Notes under the pieces: model-generated
Database searches by the model: none
Told to the model about the DNA's origin: nothing
Seen by the model: only the letters and a program-made list of their open reading frames with translations
Shown: piece after piece, positions 8,620 to 15,772 of the stretch
How positions within the stretch are numbered: position 1 is the first letter of the stretch
Layout: every line of letters begins with the position of its first letter
From: Thiohalophilus sp046483665
GTDB taxonomy: Bacteria; Pseudomonadota; Gammaproteobacteria; UBA6429; Thiohalophilaceae
Assembly (NCBI RefSeq): GCF_046483665.1
Contig: NZ_JAWOCR010000021.1
Coordinates: 1 to 64,000 of the forward strand
DNA: 64,000 nucleotides
Direction of reading: 5' to 3'
Made by a program: the position numbers and the translations under genes

Positions 8620-8880
8620 TCAGGCGGCCGATTCGCGCCGCATCAGATAAGCGACAATATCCGCACTGCGTTCGGCCCCGGGCAGGGGGTGCACGGTAGC
8701 AGGCGTTGCACGCTGCAGATACGGATCCGGGGCGGGGGCCTCAATGGAGAGGATCTCCATATCATCCAGTCCGGGCTGATAGCCGAAATAACTGGCTGAC
8801 TCCTCCAGAGCATCGAGGACATCACACATCGTGATCTCCAGGGCCTTGCTTCCGTTGTTGTTGCGTTTGGGCTGCGCCAT
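8620..8880 (-). CDS. Hypothetical small soluble protein
   Basis: The likely start is ATG 8880 (MAQPKRNNNG), giving 86 residues without membrane segment or recognisable motif. It is acidic in the middle (DVLDALEESASYFGYQPGLDDMEIL) and ends MRRESAA. The open frame continues upstream to 9030, but that extension (SAPLRLC region) is a translation of the dispersed ACGCAGAG repeat and is not believed to be coding. No function can be proposed, and whether the gene is real is uncertain. Confidence 0.45.
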   Translation of the reverse strand: MAQPKRNNNGSKALEITMCDVLDALEESASYFGYQPGLDDMEILSIEAPAPDPYLQRATPATVHPLPGAERSADIVAYLMRRESAA

Positions 8881-8998
8881 CACTGCCGCCGTCTGTGTCC
8901 ATGAATTGAATGGGCCTGTCCCAATAGCGGACACGTTGCGGGATATTGAAGGGGGGATTTGAAATATTTCCGCTCCCCGCAGGGAAAGAAAGATCTTA

Positions 8999-9295
8999 AC
9001 GCAGAGGCGCAAAGGCGCAGAGGATCGCAAAGAATGAATAAATATTATCCAGGCAATACCGTATCGTAGCTCAGGTTGCGCATCGCGCTACCTGAGACTC
9101 TCCCACTAGCCAGATGTCACGCAGGCTATCGGCCAGCGTGACCTACGTTCTAGCGGTTACACAGGTTTGTTAAGGAAGAGCTATAGCCTGCGGCAGTGGC
9201 AGGGGCTCTATGGCAAGAAAATTTATTCTCTCGCCAGGGCGCAAAGACGCCGAGGACGAAAGGGTTACGTTGCGAGCTCTGCGACTTGGCGAGAG
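8999..9295. repeat. Repeat-rich intergenic region with three inverted structures
   Basis: The 420-base gap before the suhB stop contains several elements. One is an ACGCAGAG-type copy (8999-9035). Another is the hairpin CTCAGGT/ACCTGAG (9070-9096). A third is the palindrome GTCACGC/GCGTGAC (9116-9142). The last is a bracket of CTCTCGCCA (9228-9236) and TGGCGAGAG (9287-9295) enclosing another GCGCAAAGACGC-type unit. No convincing coding frame is seen. Confidence 0.7.
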
Positions 9296-9303
9296 GAGAT
9301 TAT

Positions 9304-10107
9304 TCAGGTTTTCAGGTCGTCGGGCACGAAGGGGCGGATTTTTTGCAGCATTGCCTTGAACAGGCGCGGGTTGGCGGTGACGATGTTGCCATTTTTCATG
9401 TGGTTGGCGTTGCCGCTGAAGTCTCCGACCAGTCCGCCGGCCTCTTCGATGAGCAGGACGCCGGCGGCCATGTCCCAGCTGTTGAGACCGTATTCCCAGA
9501 AACCGTCCAGGCGGCCGGCCGCCACATAGGCGAGATCCAGTGCGGCCGAGCCGGCGCGGCGAATCCCGGCGCTGCCGGGGATCAGCGCCTGCATCATCTG
9601 CAGGTAGGCGTCCATGTAGGGCATATGCGCCTCATGAAACGGAATGCCGGTGCCGAACAGGGCACCTTCGATGCCGCGCCGGGGTGTGACCCGGATGCGT
9701 TTACCATTAAGCTGGGCGCCTTCGCCCCGGCTCGCGGTGAATAACTCCTCGCGCAGGGGATCATAGACCACTGCCTGCTCCAGCCGGTTCTTGTGCCGCA
9801 GGGCAATAGATACTGCATATTGCGGAAAGTTGTGAACAAAGTTGGTGGTGCCGTCGAGCGGATCGATAACCCACTCATAGTCGTTACCGGCATGGCTGCC
9901 ACTTTCCTCGGCGAGGATACTGTGGTTCGGATAGGCCTTGTGCAGGGTACGAATGATCACCTGCTCGGCGCGGCGGTCGACTTCACTGACAAAATCGTTG
10001 TCGGTCTTTTCGGTAATAGTCAGGGTGTCGATCTGGTCCGCGTTACGGGCAATGATATTGCCCGCCTCACGCGCCGCACGAACCGCGATATTCAACATCG
10101 GGTGCAC
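9304..10107 (-). CDS. suhB: Inositol-1-monophosphatase family protein SuhB
   Basis: SuhB hydrolyses inositol monophosphates and in E. coli also joins the rRNA antitermination complex. The chosen start is GTG 10107 (read as MHPMLNIAVRAAREAGN), which reproduces the family N-terminus and gives 267 residues, the E. coli length. AGGAAG lies just upstream; the frame stays open further upstream but without a good ribosome site. Metal-binding motifs are the Glu of EESG near 66, DPLDGTTNF near 85 and WDMAAGVLLIEEAGG near 213. Divergent from trmJ, as in E. coli. Confidence 0.96.
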   Translation of the reverse strand: MHPMLNIAVRAAREAGNIIARNADQIDTLTITEKTDNDFVSEVDRRAEQVIIRTLHKAYPNHSILAEESGSHAGNDYEWVIDPLDGTTNFVHNFPQYAVSIALRHKNRLEQAVVYDPLREELFTASRGEGAQLNGKRIRVTPRRGIEGALFGTGIPFHEAHMPYMDAYLQMMQALIPGSAGIRRAGSAALDLAYVAAGRLDGFWEYGLNSWDMAAGVLLIEEAGGLVGDFSGNANHMKNGNIVTANPRLFKAMLQKIRPFVPDDLKT

Positions 10108-10212
10108 AGGTGTCTTCCTTATCCGGTTGCCAAAGAACAAAACGCCGGCGGCGCCGGACGTCAAGGTGCGCTATTGTAACAGGCTCAATTCAAACTGACA
10201 GGATGATTTGCA

Positions 10213-10998
10213 ATGTCGGCAAAGCAGGACGATGACCTCAACGCCCGTCTGGCGCGGGTACGGGTGGTGCTGATCAATACCAGCCATCCGGGCAACATCG
10301 GTGCCGTGGCCCGGGCAATGAAAAACATGGGTCTGACACAACTGGTGCTGGTCAATCCGGCAGAATTTCCCAGCGGGGAGGCACGAGCGCGGGCTTCCGG
10401 TGCCACCGATGTACTCGAGCAGGCACGGGTAGTCAGTTCTCTGGATGCGGCGGTGGCCGACTGTGCTGTGGTGCTGGGCACCAGTGCCCGTTTGCGCAGT
10501 ATCCCCTGGCCAACGCTGGATCCCCGGGCCGCGGCCGAACAGGTGCTGGACACGACCGAATCGGCGGAGGCGGCACTGGTGTTCGGGCGTGAGAACAACG
10601 GTCTGTCCAACGAGGAACTGGACCGTTGCAATTATCTGGTGCATATCCCGGCCAATCCCGAATACAGTTCACTGAATATCGCCGCCGCTGTCCAGGTACT
10701 GGTCTATGAGCTGCGTATGACTCTGCTGGATCAACTGGGTCGGCGGGATAACCGCTTTCATAGTGATCAGCCGCGGGCCACGGCCGGGGATCTGGAACAG
10801 TTGTATGACCATTTGCAACAGACCCTGACTGAGCTCGATTTTCTCAAGCCCAGCGCGCCACGTCAGATCATGCGTCGTCTGCGCCGGCTCTTTGGTCGTG
10901 CCGAACTGGATCGGATGGAGATCAATATCCTGCGCGGTATTCTCAGTGCTACCCGGGAAAAACTGGCGCAGACAAAGACTGAAGAATCAGAGCGTTAG
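10213..10998 (+). CDS. trmJ: tRNA (cytidine/uridine-32-2'-O-)-methyltransferase
   Basis: TrmJ is a SPOUT-class SAM methyltransferase that 2'-O-methylates nucleotide 32 in the anticodon loop of several tRNAs. The 261-residue protein shows the SpoU N-terminal motif NTSHPGNIGAVARAMKNMG (near 23-41), the knot motif VFGRENNGLSNEEL near 125, and SSLNIAAAVQVLVYE near 155. A basic C-terminal region ends the protein. The ribosome site is AGGAT. It heads the suhB/trmJ/iscR synteny group known from E. coli, here with cysE inserted before iscR. Confidence 0.95.
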   Translation: MSAKQDDDLNARLARVRVVLINTSHPGNIGAVARAMKNMGLTQLVLVNPAEFPSGEARARASGATDVLEQARVVSSLDAAVADCAVVLGTSARLRSIPWPTLDPRAAAEQVLDTTESAEAALVFGRENNGLSNEELDRCNYLVHIPANPEYSSLNIAAAVQVLVYELRMTLLDQLGRRDNRFHSDQPRATAGDLEQLYDHLQQTLTELDFLKPSAPRQIMRRLRRLFGRAELDRMEINILRGILSATREKLAQTKTEESER

Positions 10999-11020
10999 TG
11001 GTAAAGTCTTTAATCGGTCA

Positions 11021-11156
11021 TGTTCTCACCGAGGCGCAGAGCCGTAGAGAACAACAAGTGAAATGTTCGTTTTGCGGTAGACGATCAATCCAGCGCATTG
11101 CCCGATAGCGGGACACGGCTATTTCCAAAGCCGGCGGGCTCTGCATCCTGGTGAGA
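11021..11156. repeat. MITE-like intergenic element bracketed by TCTCACC / GGTGAGA
   Basis: Between trmJ and cysE, TCTCACC (11024-11030) is followed by GAGGCGCAGAGCCGTAGAGA, a degenerate ACGCAGAG-type unit. The segment closes with GGTGAGA (11150-11156). The arrangement matches the bracket at 9228-9295 and the pair at 48343-48490. It carries no open frame of note. Confidence 0.5.
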
Positions 11157-11200
11157 GATTAACAGCATGTACAGACAGGACCTGTGTCGGTAAACAGATT

Positions 11201-12037
11201 ATGTTCAAACGGATCAAAGAAGACATCCAGTGCGTGTTCGAGCGAGACCCTGCCGCGCGCAATACCTTCGAGGTGCTGACGACCTATCCGGGGCTGCATG
11301 CGGTGGTGTTGCATCGACTCAGCCACGCCCTGTGGACCCATCATCTCAAATGGCTGGCTCGGTTGCTCTCCAATCTGGGGCGCTGGGTGACCGGAATAGA
11401 GGTCCATCCGGGGGCGCGAATCGGCCGGCATTTTTTTATCGACCACGGTATGGGCGTGGTGATCGGCGAGACGGCCGAGATTGGCGATGGCTGCACGCTC
11501 TATCACGGTGTCACCCTGGGCGGGACAACCTGGCAAAAAGGCAAACGGCACCCGACTCTGGCCAATGATGTGGTGGTGGGCGCGGGTGCCAAGGTGCTGG
11601 GGCCCATTACTCTGGGTGAAGGCGTACGAGTCGGCTCCAACGCCGTGGTGGTCAAGGATGTGCCGGCCGGGGCAACAGTCGTCGGAGTTCCCGGACGCGT
11701 CGTGACTCGGGCGGAAACGGGTCAGGAACCGGGACCCGAGGACGAGCGACGCAAGGCTTTCGCGGCCAAGATTGGTTTCGATGCCTACGGCACGACCCAG
11801 GACATGCCCGACCCGGTGGCCAATGCGATCAATTGCATGCTGGATCACATTCATGCCATGGACCAGCAGATGGAAAATATGTGTCACTCCCTCAAGACTC
11901 TCGGCATGGAAATGGAGGAGGTGGAGCTGCCCGATCTCGGTACCTGCGATATCAGTGCCCGGGATCTGGAGCAGGCCGATGAATTTGCCGCCGGCGCCGA
12001 GCCGGGCGAAGAGCCCGACAAGCCCGAAAAGACATAA
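11201..12037 (+). CDS. cysE: Serine O-acetyltransferase
   Basis: CysE makes O-acetylserine from serine and acetyl-CoA, committing serine to cysteine synthesis. The N-terminal helical region (FKRIKEDIQCVFERDPAARN) leads into a left-handed beta-helix. That domain carries the active-site segment IDHGMGVVIGETAEIGDGCTLYHGVTLGG (near 83-111) and hexapeptide repeats up to about residue 165. An acidic, Pro-rich tail of roughly 60-70 residues ends GEEPDKPEKT and is longer than needed for catalysis. cysE next to iscR is a known arrangement in bacteria, linking cysteine supply to Fe-S regulation. Confidence 0.96.
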   Translation: MFKRIKEDIQCVFERDPAARNTFEVLTTYPGLHAVVLHRLSHALWTHHLKWLARLLSNLGRWVTGIEVHPGARIGRHFFIDHGMGVVIGETAEIGDGCTLYHGVTLGGTTWQKGKRHPTLANDVVVGAGAKVLGPITLGEGVRVGSNAVVVKDVPAGATVVGVPGRVVTRAETGQEPGPEDERRKAFAAKIGFDAYGTTQDMPDPVANAINCMLDHIHAMDQQMENMCHSLKTLGMEMEEVELPDLGTCDISARDLEQADEFAAGAEPGEEPDKPEKT

Positions 12038-12080
12038 CTATATTAAGGTTAAAAATCGATCATAAAGCGGCCTCAGATTC

Positions 12081-12109
12081 TTGACTAAAATACTAGGGCT
12101 TGGTAAGTT
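12081..12109 (+). promoter_or_regulatory. iscR promoter with IscR type-1-like operator
   Basis: TTGACT (12081-12086), a 17-base spacer and TAAGTT (12104-12109) form a plausible sigma-70 promoter. The segment TTGACTAAAATACTAGG (12081-12097) resembles the core of the IscR type-1 box (YYGACTRWWWYAGTCRR), with mismatches at two core positions. Because it overlaps the -35 region, it fits autorepression by [2Fe-2S]-IscR as in E. coli. Confidence 0.6.
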
Positions 12110-12155
12110 AGCCCAACGTTGATGGTAAACCCACATTACGAGACAGGATTGAGCA

Positions 12156-12650
12156 ATGAGACTGACAACCAAAGGCCGCTACGCCGTTACCGCCATGCTG
12201 GATCTGGCGCTGCATTATAAAGAGGGTCCGATCACGCTGGCGGATATCTCCCAGCGCCAGGGGATTTCTCTTTCCTATCTGGAGCAATTATTCTCCAAGC
12301 TGCGCAAAAACGGTCTGGTTGACAGTACCCGTGGACCGGGCGGTGGCTATCGTCTGAGCCGGGATGCCCATGAAGTGGCAGTGGCCGATGTCATTACCGC
12401 GGTGGATGAAAAGGTCGAAACCACCCGTTGTGGTGGCCTCTCCAACTGCCAGGAAGATCAGCAGTGTCTGACCCACGAATTGTGGACCGATCTCAGCGAG
12501 CAGATCCACGACTTCCTCAAGGGGATCAGCCTGGGGCAACTGGTCGAGCGTCAGGGTGTCCAGGAAGTGGCCGCCCGTCAGGAACGCAAGCAGCAGGTGA
12601 CCTTCCACTCGCCCCAGGGTGAACAGAGCAAGGTCGCTTCCGGGAACTGA
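12156..12650 (+). CDS. iscR: Rrf2-family Fe-S cluster regulator IscR
   Basis: IscR is a transcription factor that senses [2Fe-2S] cluster supply. The 164-residue protein begins MRLTTKGRYAVTAMLDLAL, with a winged helix to about residue 75. All cluster ligands are present and at E. coli positions: C92, C98, C104 and H107 (RCGGLSNCQEDQQCLTH). A Gln/Arg-rich tail follows. The ribosome site is GACAGGATTG. Unlike most relatives, no iscS, iscU, iscA, hscBA or fdx gene follows; the next gene is ndk. It probably controls itself and targets elsewhere. Confidence 0.96.
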   Translation: MRLTTKGRYAVTAMLDLALHYKEGPITLADISQRQGISLSYLEQLFSKLRKNGLVDSTRGPGGGYRLSRDAHEVAVADVITAVDEKVETTRCGGLSNCQEDQQCLTHELWTDLSEQIHDFLKGISLGQLVERQGVQEVAARQERKQQVTFHSPQGEQSKVASGN

Positions 12651-12660
12651 GTGCCTGCTC

Positions 12661-12690
12661 CGCCCGGCTGCGCCGGGCGTCGCCTTTTCG
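12661..12690 (+). terminator. Terminator-like hairpin after iscR
   Basis: CGCCCGGC and GCCGGGCG pair perfectly over TGC, followed by TCGCCTTTTC. The T tract is short, but the position right after iscR supports termination, making iscR monocistronic. Confidence 0.6.
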
Positions 12691-12755
12691 GCCACGCCTG
12701 TGGATTGCCTGTGCCCCCGGCATGGGGATAAAATTTCATTTTACCATTTTGACTT

Positions 12756-12778
12756 AAACCCGCGCCCCGTGCGGGTTT
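12756..12778 (+). other. Hairpin AAACCCGC / GCGGGTTT upstream of ndk
   Basis: A perfect eight-base stem with a seven-base loop lies 37 bases before the ndk ATG. It resembles a terminator stem but lacks a strong T run; it could be a second terminator or part of the ndk leader. Confidence 0.4.
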
Positions 12779-12815
12779 ATGCTATCTTGCTAACCTGATT
12801 CAGGAGTAACTGTGC

Positions 12816-13247
12816 ATGGCCGTTGAACGTACGCTTTCCATTATCAAACCCGATGCTGTCGCCAGGAATGTGATTGGCGAAATCTACAGCCGCTTCGAAA
12901 AAGCCGGTTTGAAAATCATCGCTGCCCGGATGCTGCACCTGAGCCAGGAGCAGGCCGGTGAGTTCTATGCCGTGCACAAGGAACGCCCTTTTTATAACGA
13001 ACTGGTTGAATTCATGACCTCGGGTCCTGTCATGGTGCAAGTGCTCGAAGGCGAGCAGGCCATTGCCAAAAACCGCGAAGTGATGGGCGCCACCAATCCG
13101 CAGGATGCCGCACCGGGCACCATTCGCGCCGACTTTGCCAGGACCGTGGATGAAAATGCGGTCCATGGTTCCGACGCCCCCGAAACCGCCAAAGCGGAAA
13201 TCGCTTTCTTCTTCAAGGACGACGAAATCTGTCCGCGCACCCGCTGA
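12816..13247 (+). CDS. ndk: Nucleoside diphosphate kinase
   Basis: Ndk transfers the gamma-phosphate between nucleoside tri- and diphosphates through a phospho-histidine. The 143-residue protein has RTLSIIKPDAV at the N-terminus, the NPxxAAPGTIR segment near 94-104 and the active-site His at 117 (NAVHGSDA), all canonical. The ribosome site is CAGGAGTAA. rlmN starts 31 bases downstream, and this ndk-rlmN-pilF order is conserved in gammaproteobacteria. Confidence 0.98.
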   Translation: MAVERTLSIIKPDAVARNVIGEIYSRFEKAGLKIIAARMLHLSQEQAGEFYAVHKERPFYNELVEFMTSGPVMVQVLEGEQAIAKNREVMGATNPQDAAPGTIRADFARTVDENAVHGSDAPETAKAEIAFFFKDDEICPRTR

Positions 13248-13278
13248 TACGGCGCGTACCCGAGGAGTATTTATCACT

Positions 13279-14394
13279 TTGAACGAGCACGATAAAGTCA
13301 ATCTGCTGGATCTGGATCAAGCCGGCTTGCAGGCCTTTTTCGCCGAACAGGGCGAGAAGGCTTTTCGTGCCACCCAGGTGATGAAATGGATCTATCAGTT
13401 TGGTGTCGATGAGTTCGATGCCATGACCAATCTGGCCAGGGGGTTGCGCGAAAAACTGGATCAGGTGGCGGAGATTCGCCCGCCGCAAGTGGTCAGTGAA
13501 CAACGTTCTGAAGATGGCACCGTCAAATGGCTGTTGCAGGTGGATAACGGCAACTGTATCGAGACGGTGTTCATTCCCGAAGATCATCGCGGCACCCTGT
13601 GTGTTTCTTCCCAGGTGGGTTGTGCACTGGACTGCACCTTCTGCTCGACCGCGCAACAGGGCTTTAACCGGAATCTCTCCACTGCCGAGATCATCGGCCA
13701 GCTGTGGGTTGCCAACCGGCGCCTGCACGCCATTCCGCGTCAGCAGCGGACGATCAGTAACGTAGTCCTGATGGGGATGGGCGAGCCGTTGCTCAACTTC
13801 GACAATGTCGTGCGCGCCATGAACCTTATGATGGAAGATAACGCCTATGGCCTGTCCAAACGACGCGTGACGCTCAGTACCTCCGGGGTAATCCCGGCGC
13901 TGGATCGCCTCAAACAGGTCAGTGATGTCAGCCTGGCCGTATCGCTGCATGCACCGAATGATGAACTGCGCGATCAGCTGGTGCCGATTAACCGTAAATA
14001 TCCGATCAGTGAACTGATGGCTGCCTGTCAGCGTTATCTTGTCGATGACTCACGGCGCAAGATTACTTTTGAGTACGTCATGCTCGATGGCATTAACGAT
14101 AGTCCCGAGCATGCCCGGGCGTTGATCCGGTTATTGCGCCATATCCCCTCCAAAATTAACCTGATCCCGTTCAATCCGTTCCCCGGCACCGACTATCGCT
14201 GTTCCGATACTGCCACCATCAACCGTTTTCGTGATATCTTGATGGAAGCAGGGTTGATGACCGTCACCCGCAAAACCCGGGGTGAAGATATCGATGCGGC
14301 CTGCGGCCAGTTGGCCGGCAAGGTGCTGGATAAAACCAAACGCAAGCTTCGCCGCGTGAGTGAGCCGATACCAATCAACAGGATGGGAACATGA
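13279..14394 (+). CDS. rlmN: Dual-specificity 23S rRNA (A2503-C2) / tRNA (A37-C2) methyltransferase RlmN
   Basis: A radical-SAM enzyme that methylates carbon 2 of A2503 in 23S rRNA and A37 in some tRNAs. The TTG at 13279 (MNEHDKVNLLDLD) is chosen because it matches the family N-terminus and follows GAGGAG; upstream codons in frame only overlap ndk. The product is 371 residues. The radical-SAM cysteines C115, C119 and C122 (CALDCTFC) are present, as is the methyl-carrying Cys in DAACGQLAG near 345. The stop overlaps the pilF start (ATGA), so translation is coupled. Confidence 0.96.
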   Translation: MNEHDKVNLLDLDQAGLQAFFAEQGEKAFRATQVMKWIYQFGVDEFDAMTNLARGLREKLDQVAEIRPPQVVSEQRSEDGTVKWLLQVDNGNCIETVFIPEDHRGTLCVSSQVGCALDCTFCSTAQQGFNRNLSTAEIIGQLWVANRRLHAIPRQQRTISNVVLMGMGEPLLNFDNVVRAMNLMMEDNAYGLSKRRVTLSTSGVIPALDRLKQVSDVSLAVSLHAPNDELRDQLVPINRKYPISELMAACQRYLVDDSRRKITFEYVMLDGINDSPEHARALIRLLRHIPSKINLIPFNPFPGTDYRCSDTATINRFRDILMEAGLMTVTRKTRGEDIDAACGQLAGKVLDKTKRKLRRVSEPIPINRMGT

Positions 14395-15164
14395 CACAAG
14401 GCCTGCGCTATGTACTGTTTCTGGTGCCGGTGCTGCTATTGGGCGCCTGCAGTACGACCGGTAAACCGGACCTGTCGCAAGAACAGTTGCTGCGCGCTTC
14501 CGATCTCAATGCCGAGCTGGGTGTCCGATACATGCAGCAGGGCGATAACGAGCGTGCCATGGGCAAGCTGCAAAAAGCGATCCAGCAAAATGAGGATAAT
14601 GCCCGGGCCCATCACTATCTGGGTGAGCTGTATCGTCGCGTTGATCGACCGCAGAAAGCCGAGGACCATTTCAGGCAGGCGCTGGATATCACCCCCAATG
14701 ATCCCTCGTTGCTGAATAATTACGCGGTCTTGCTTTGTGACATGGAAAAATATGCCGAGTCGGATCGTTATTTCGACAAGGCGCTTCAGGATCCGGTCTA
14801 TTCGGGCAAGGCGAGCATCTACGAGAACATGGCCCAGTGCGCCGAAAGTCAGAACAATCTCAAGCGGGCCGAGGAATATTACCTGCAGGCTCTGCGCCTG
14901 GATCCCAAACTACCCACGGCCAATCTGGGCATGGCCCGACTGACCTTCGATATGAGTCTGTACACACAGTCTCGCAAATATCTGGAACAGTTCCTGGAAC
15001 GGCGCAAGCATAACGCCGCGAGCCTGTGGCTGGCTATTTTGCTGGAACGCCAAACAGGTAACAGAAACCGGGTGGCCAGATATGCCATCTTACTCAAGGG
15101 ACAGTTTCCCGATTCCAGTGAAGCCCGCAAGCTGAGAAAACTCGAGCGTCAGGGCAAATTATAA
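14391..15164 (+). CDS. pilF: Type IV pilus biogenesis lipoprotein PilF/PilW
   Basis: PilF is an outer-membrane lipoprotein pilotin needed for assembly of the PilQ secretin. The 257-residue protein has a signal peptide with lipobox LLGAC (Cys near residue 21), then about six TPR units from residue 35 to 240 (for example NEDNARAHHYLGELYRR). It starts inside the rlmN stop codon. Position between rlmN and rodZ is conserved in gammaproteobacteria, including species without pili, so pilus use is inferred rather than shown here. Confidence 0.93.
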   Translation: MTQGLRYVLFLVPVLLLGACSTTGKPDLSQEQLLRASDLNAELGVRYMQQGDNERAMGKLQKAIQQNEDNARAHHYLGELYRRVDRPQKAEDHFRQALDITPNDPSLLNNYAVLLCDMEKYAESDRYFDKALQDPVYSGKASIYENMAQCAESQNNLKRAEEYYLQALRLDPKLPTANLGMARLTFDMSLYTQSRKYLEQFLERRKHNAASLWLAILLERQTGNRNRVARYAILLKGQFPDSSEARKLRKLERQGKL

Positions 15165-15174
15165 AGGAGCGAAC

Positions 15175-15630
15175 ATGGAGCGGGAGGCGTTACAACAACC
15201 GGAAATGCCACCCGCCGAACCGCGCATGTGGCCCGGCAAGCGTTTGCGCGAGGCCCGCGAAGCCCGTCAAATGAGCCGCGAAGAGGCGGCCCGTCAGTTG
15301 CATCAGGAAGTGACCATTATTCAGGCCCTGGAAGAGGACGACTACGCCCGTTTGCCGGGGCAAACCTATGTTCTCGGTTATCTGCGCAGTTATGCCCGCT
15401 TGCTGAAGTTGCCGGAGAACGAAATCGTCGCGGCGGTCCAGATCGAACGGGCCGAGACCAATGAACTGCTTCCCGAGAATATCGATTACGACAAACCGGT
15501 TCGGCTGGGCGCACGCGGACATCGGGGCTGGCTTTATCTGGTGTTAATCGTGTTGATCCTCACGGGACTGGCCGGGCTGTTCTTCAGCCTCCCCTTGCCG
15601 TTTGACCTCGGCCTGTCGTCCTCCCGCTGA
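15175..15630 (+). CDS. rodZ: RodZ-type cytoskeletal protein lacking the periplasmic domain
   Basis: RodZ links MreB filaments to the cell-wall elongation machinery. The 151-residue protein has the N-terminal helix-turn-helix (GKRLREAREARQMSREEAAR to about residue 80, including LPGQTYVLGYLRSYARLL) and a basic juxtamembrane segment. A single membrane span (about 119-142) follows, and the chain stops some 10 residues later. Typical RodZ is 300-340 residues with a Pro/Thr linker and a DUF4115 beta domain. No remnant frame is seen in the 140 bases before hisS. ispG, which normally follows, is absent. Confidence 0.88.
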   Translation: MEREALQQPEMPPAEPRMWPGKRLREAREARQMSREEAARQLHQEVTIIQALEEDDYARLPGQTYVLGYLRSYARLLKLPENEIVAAVQIERAETNELLPENIDYDKPVRLGARGHRGWLYLVLIVLILTGLAGLFFSLPLPFDLGLSSSR

Positions 15631-15772
15631 CCCGTTTCGCGCAGGGTGTTTGTCCCGGCGCATAATTTGCGTCGATCCCTCGCCTCATCCCGACCCGAAT
15701 CGCGTATAATGGCGGCCGTTTTTCAGCGCCGGAAGAGACTTTTCGGCCCGACAACCCGCACAGGATATCAAC

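Noticed and set aside
8881..9030. N-terminal extension of the small leftward gene ending at 8620
   Set aside because: The added residues (SAPLRLC) come from the dispersed ACGCAGAG repeat; ATG 8880 is the more plausible start.
13105..13278. Upstream extension of rlmN inside ndk
   Set aside because: It overlaps the real ndk frame and does not resemble RlmN; the family N-terminus begins at TTG 13279.
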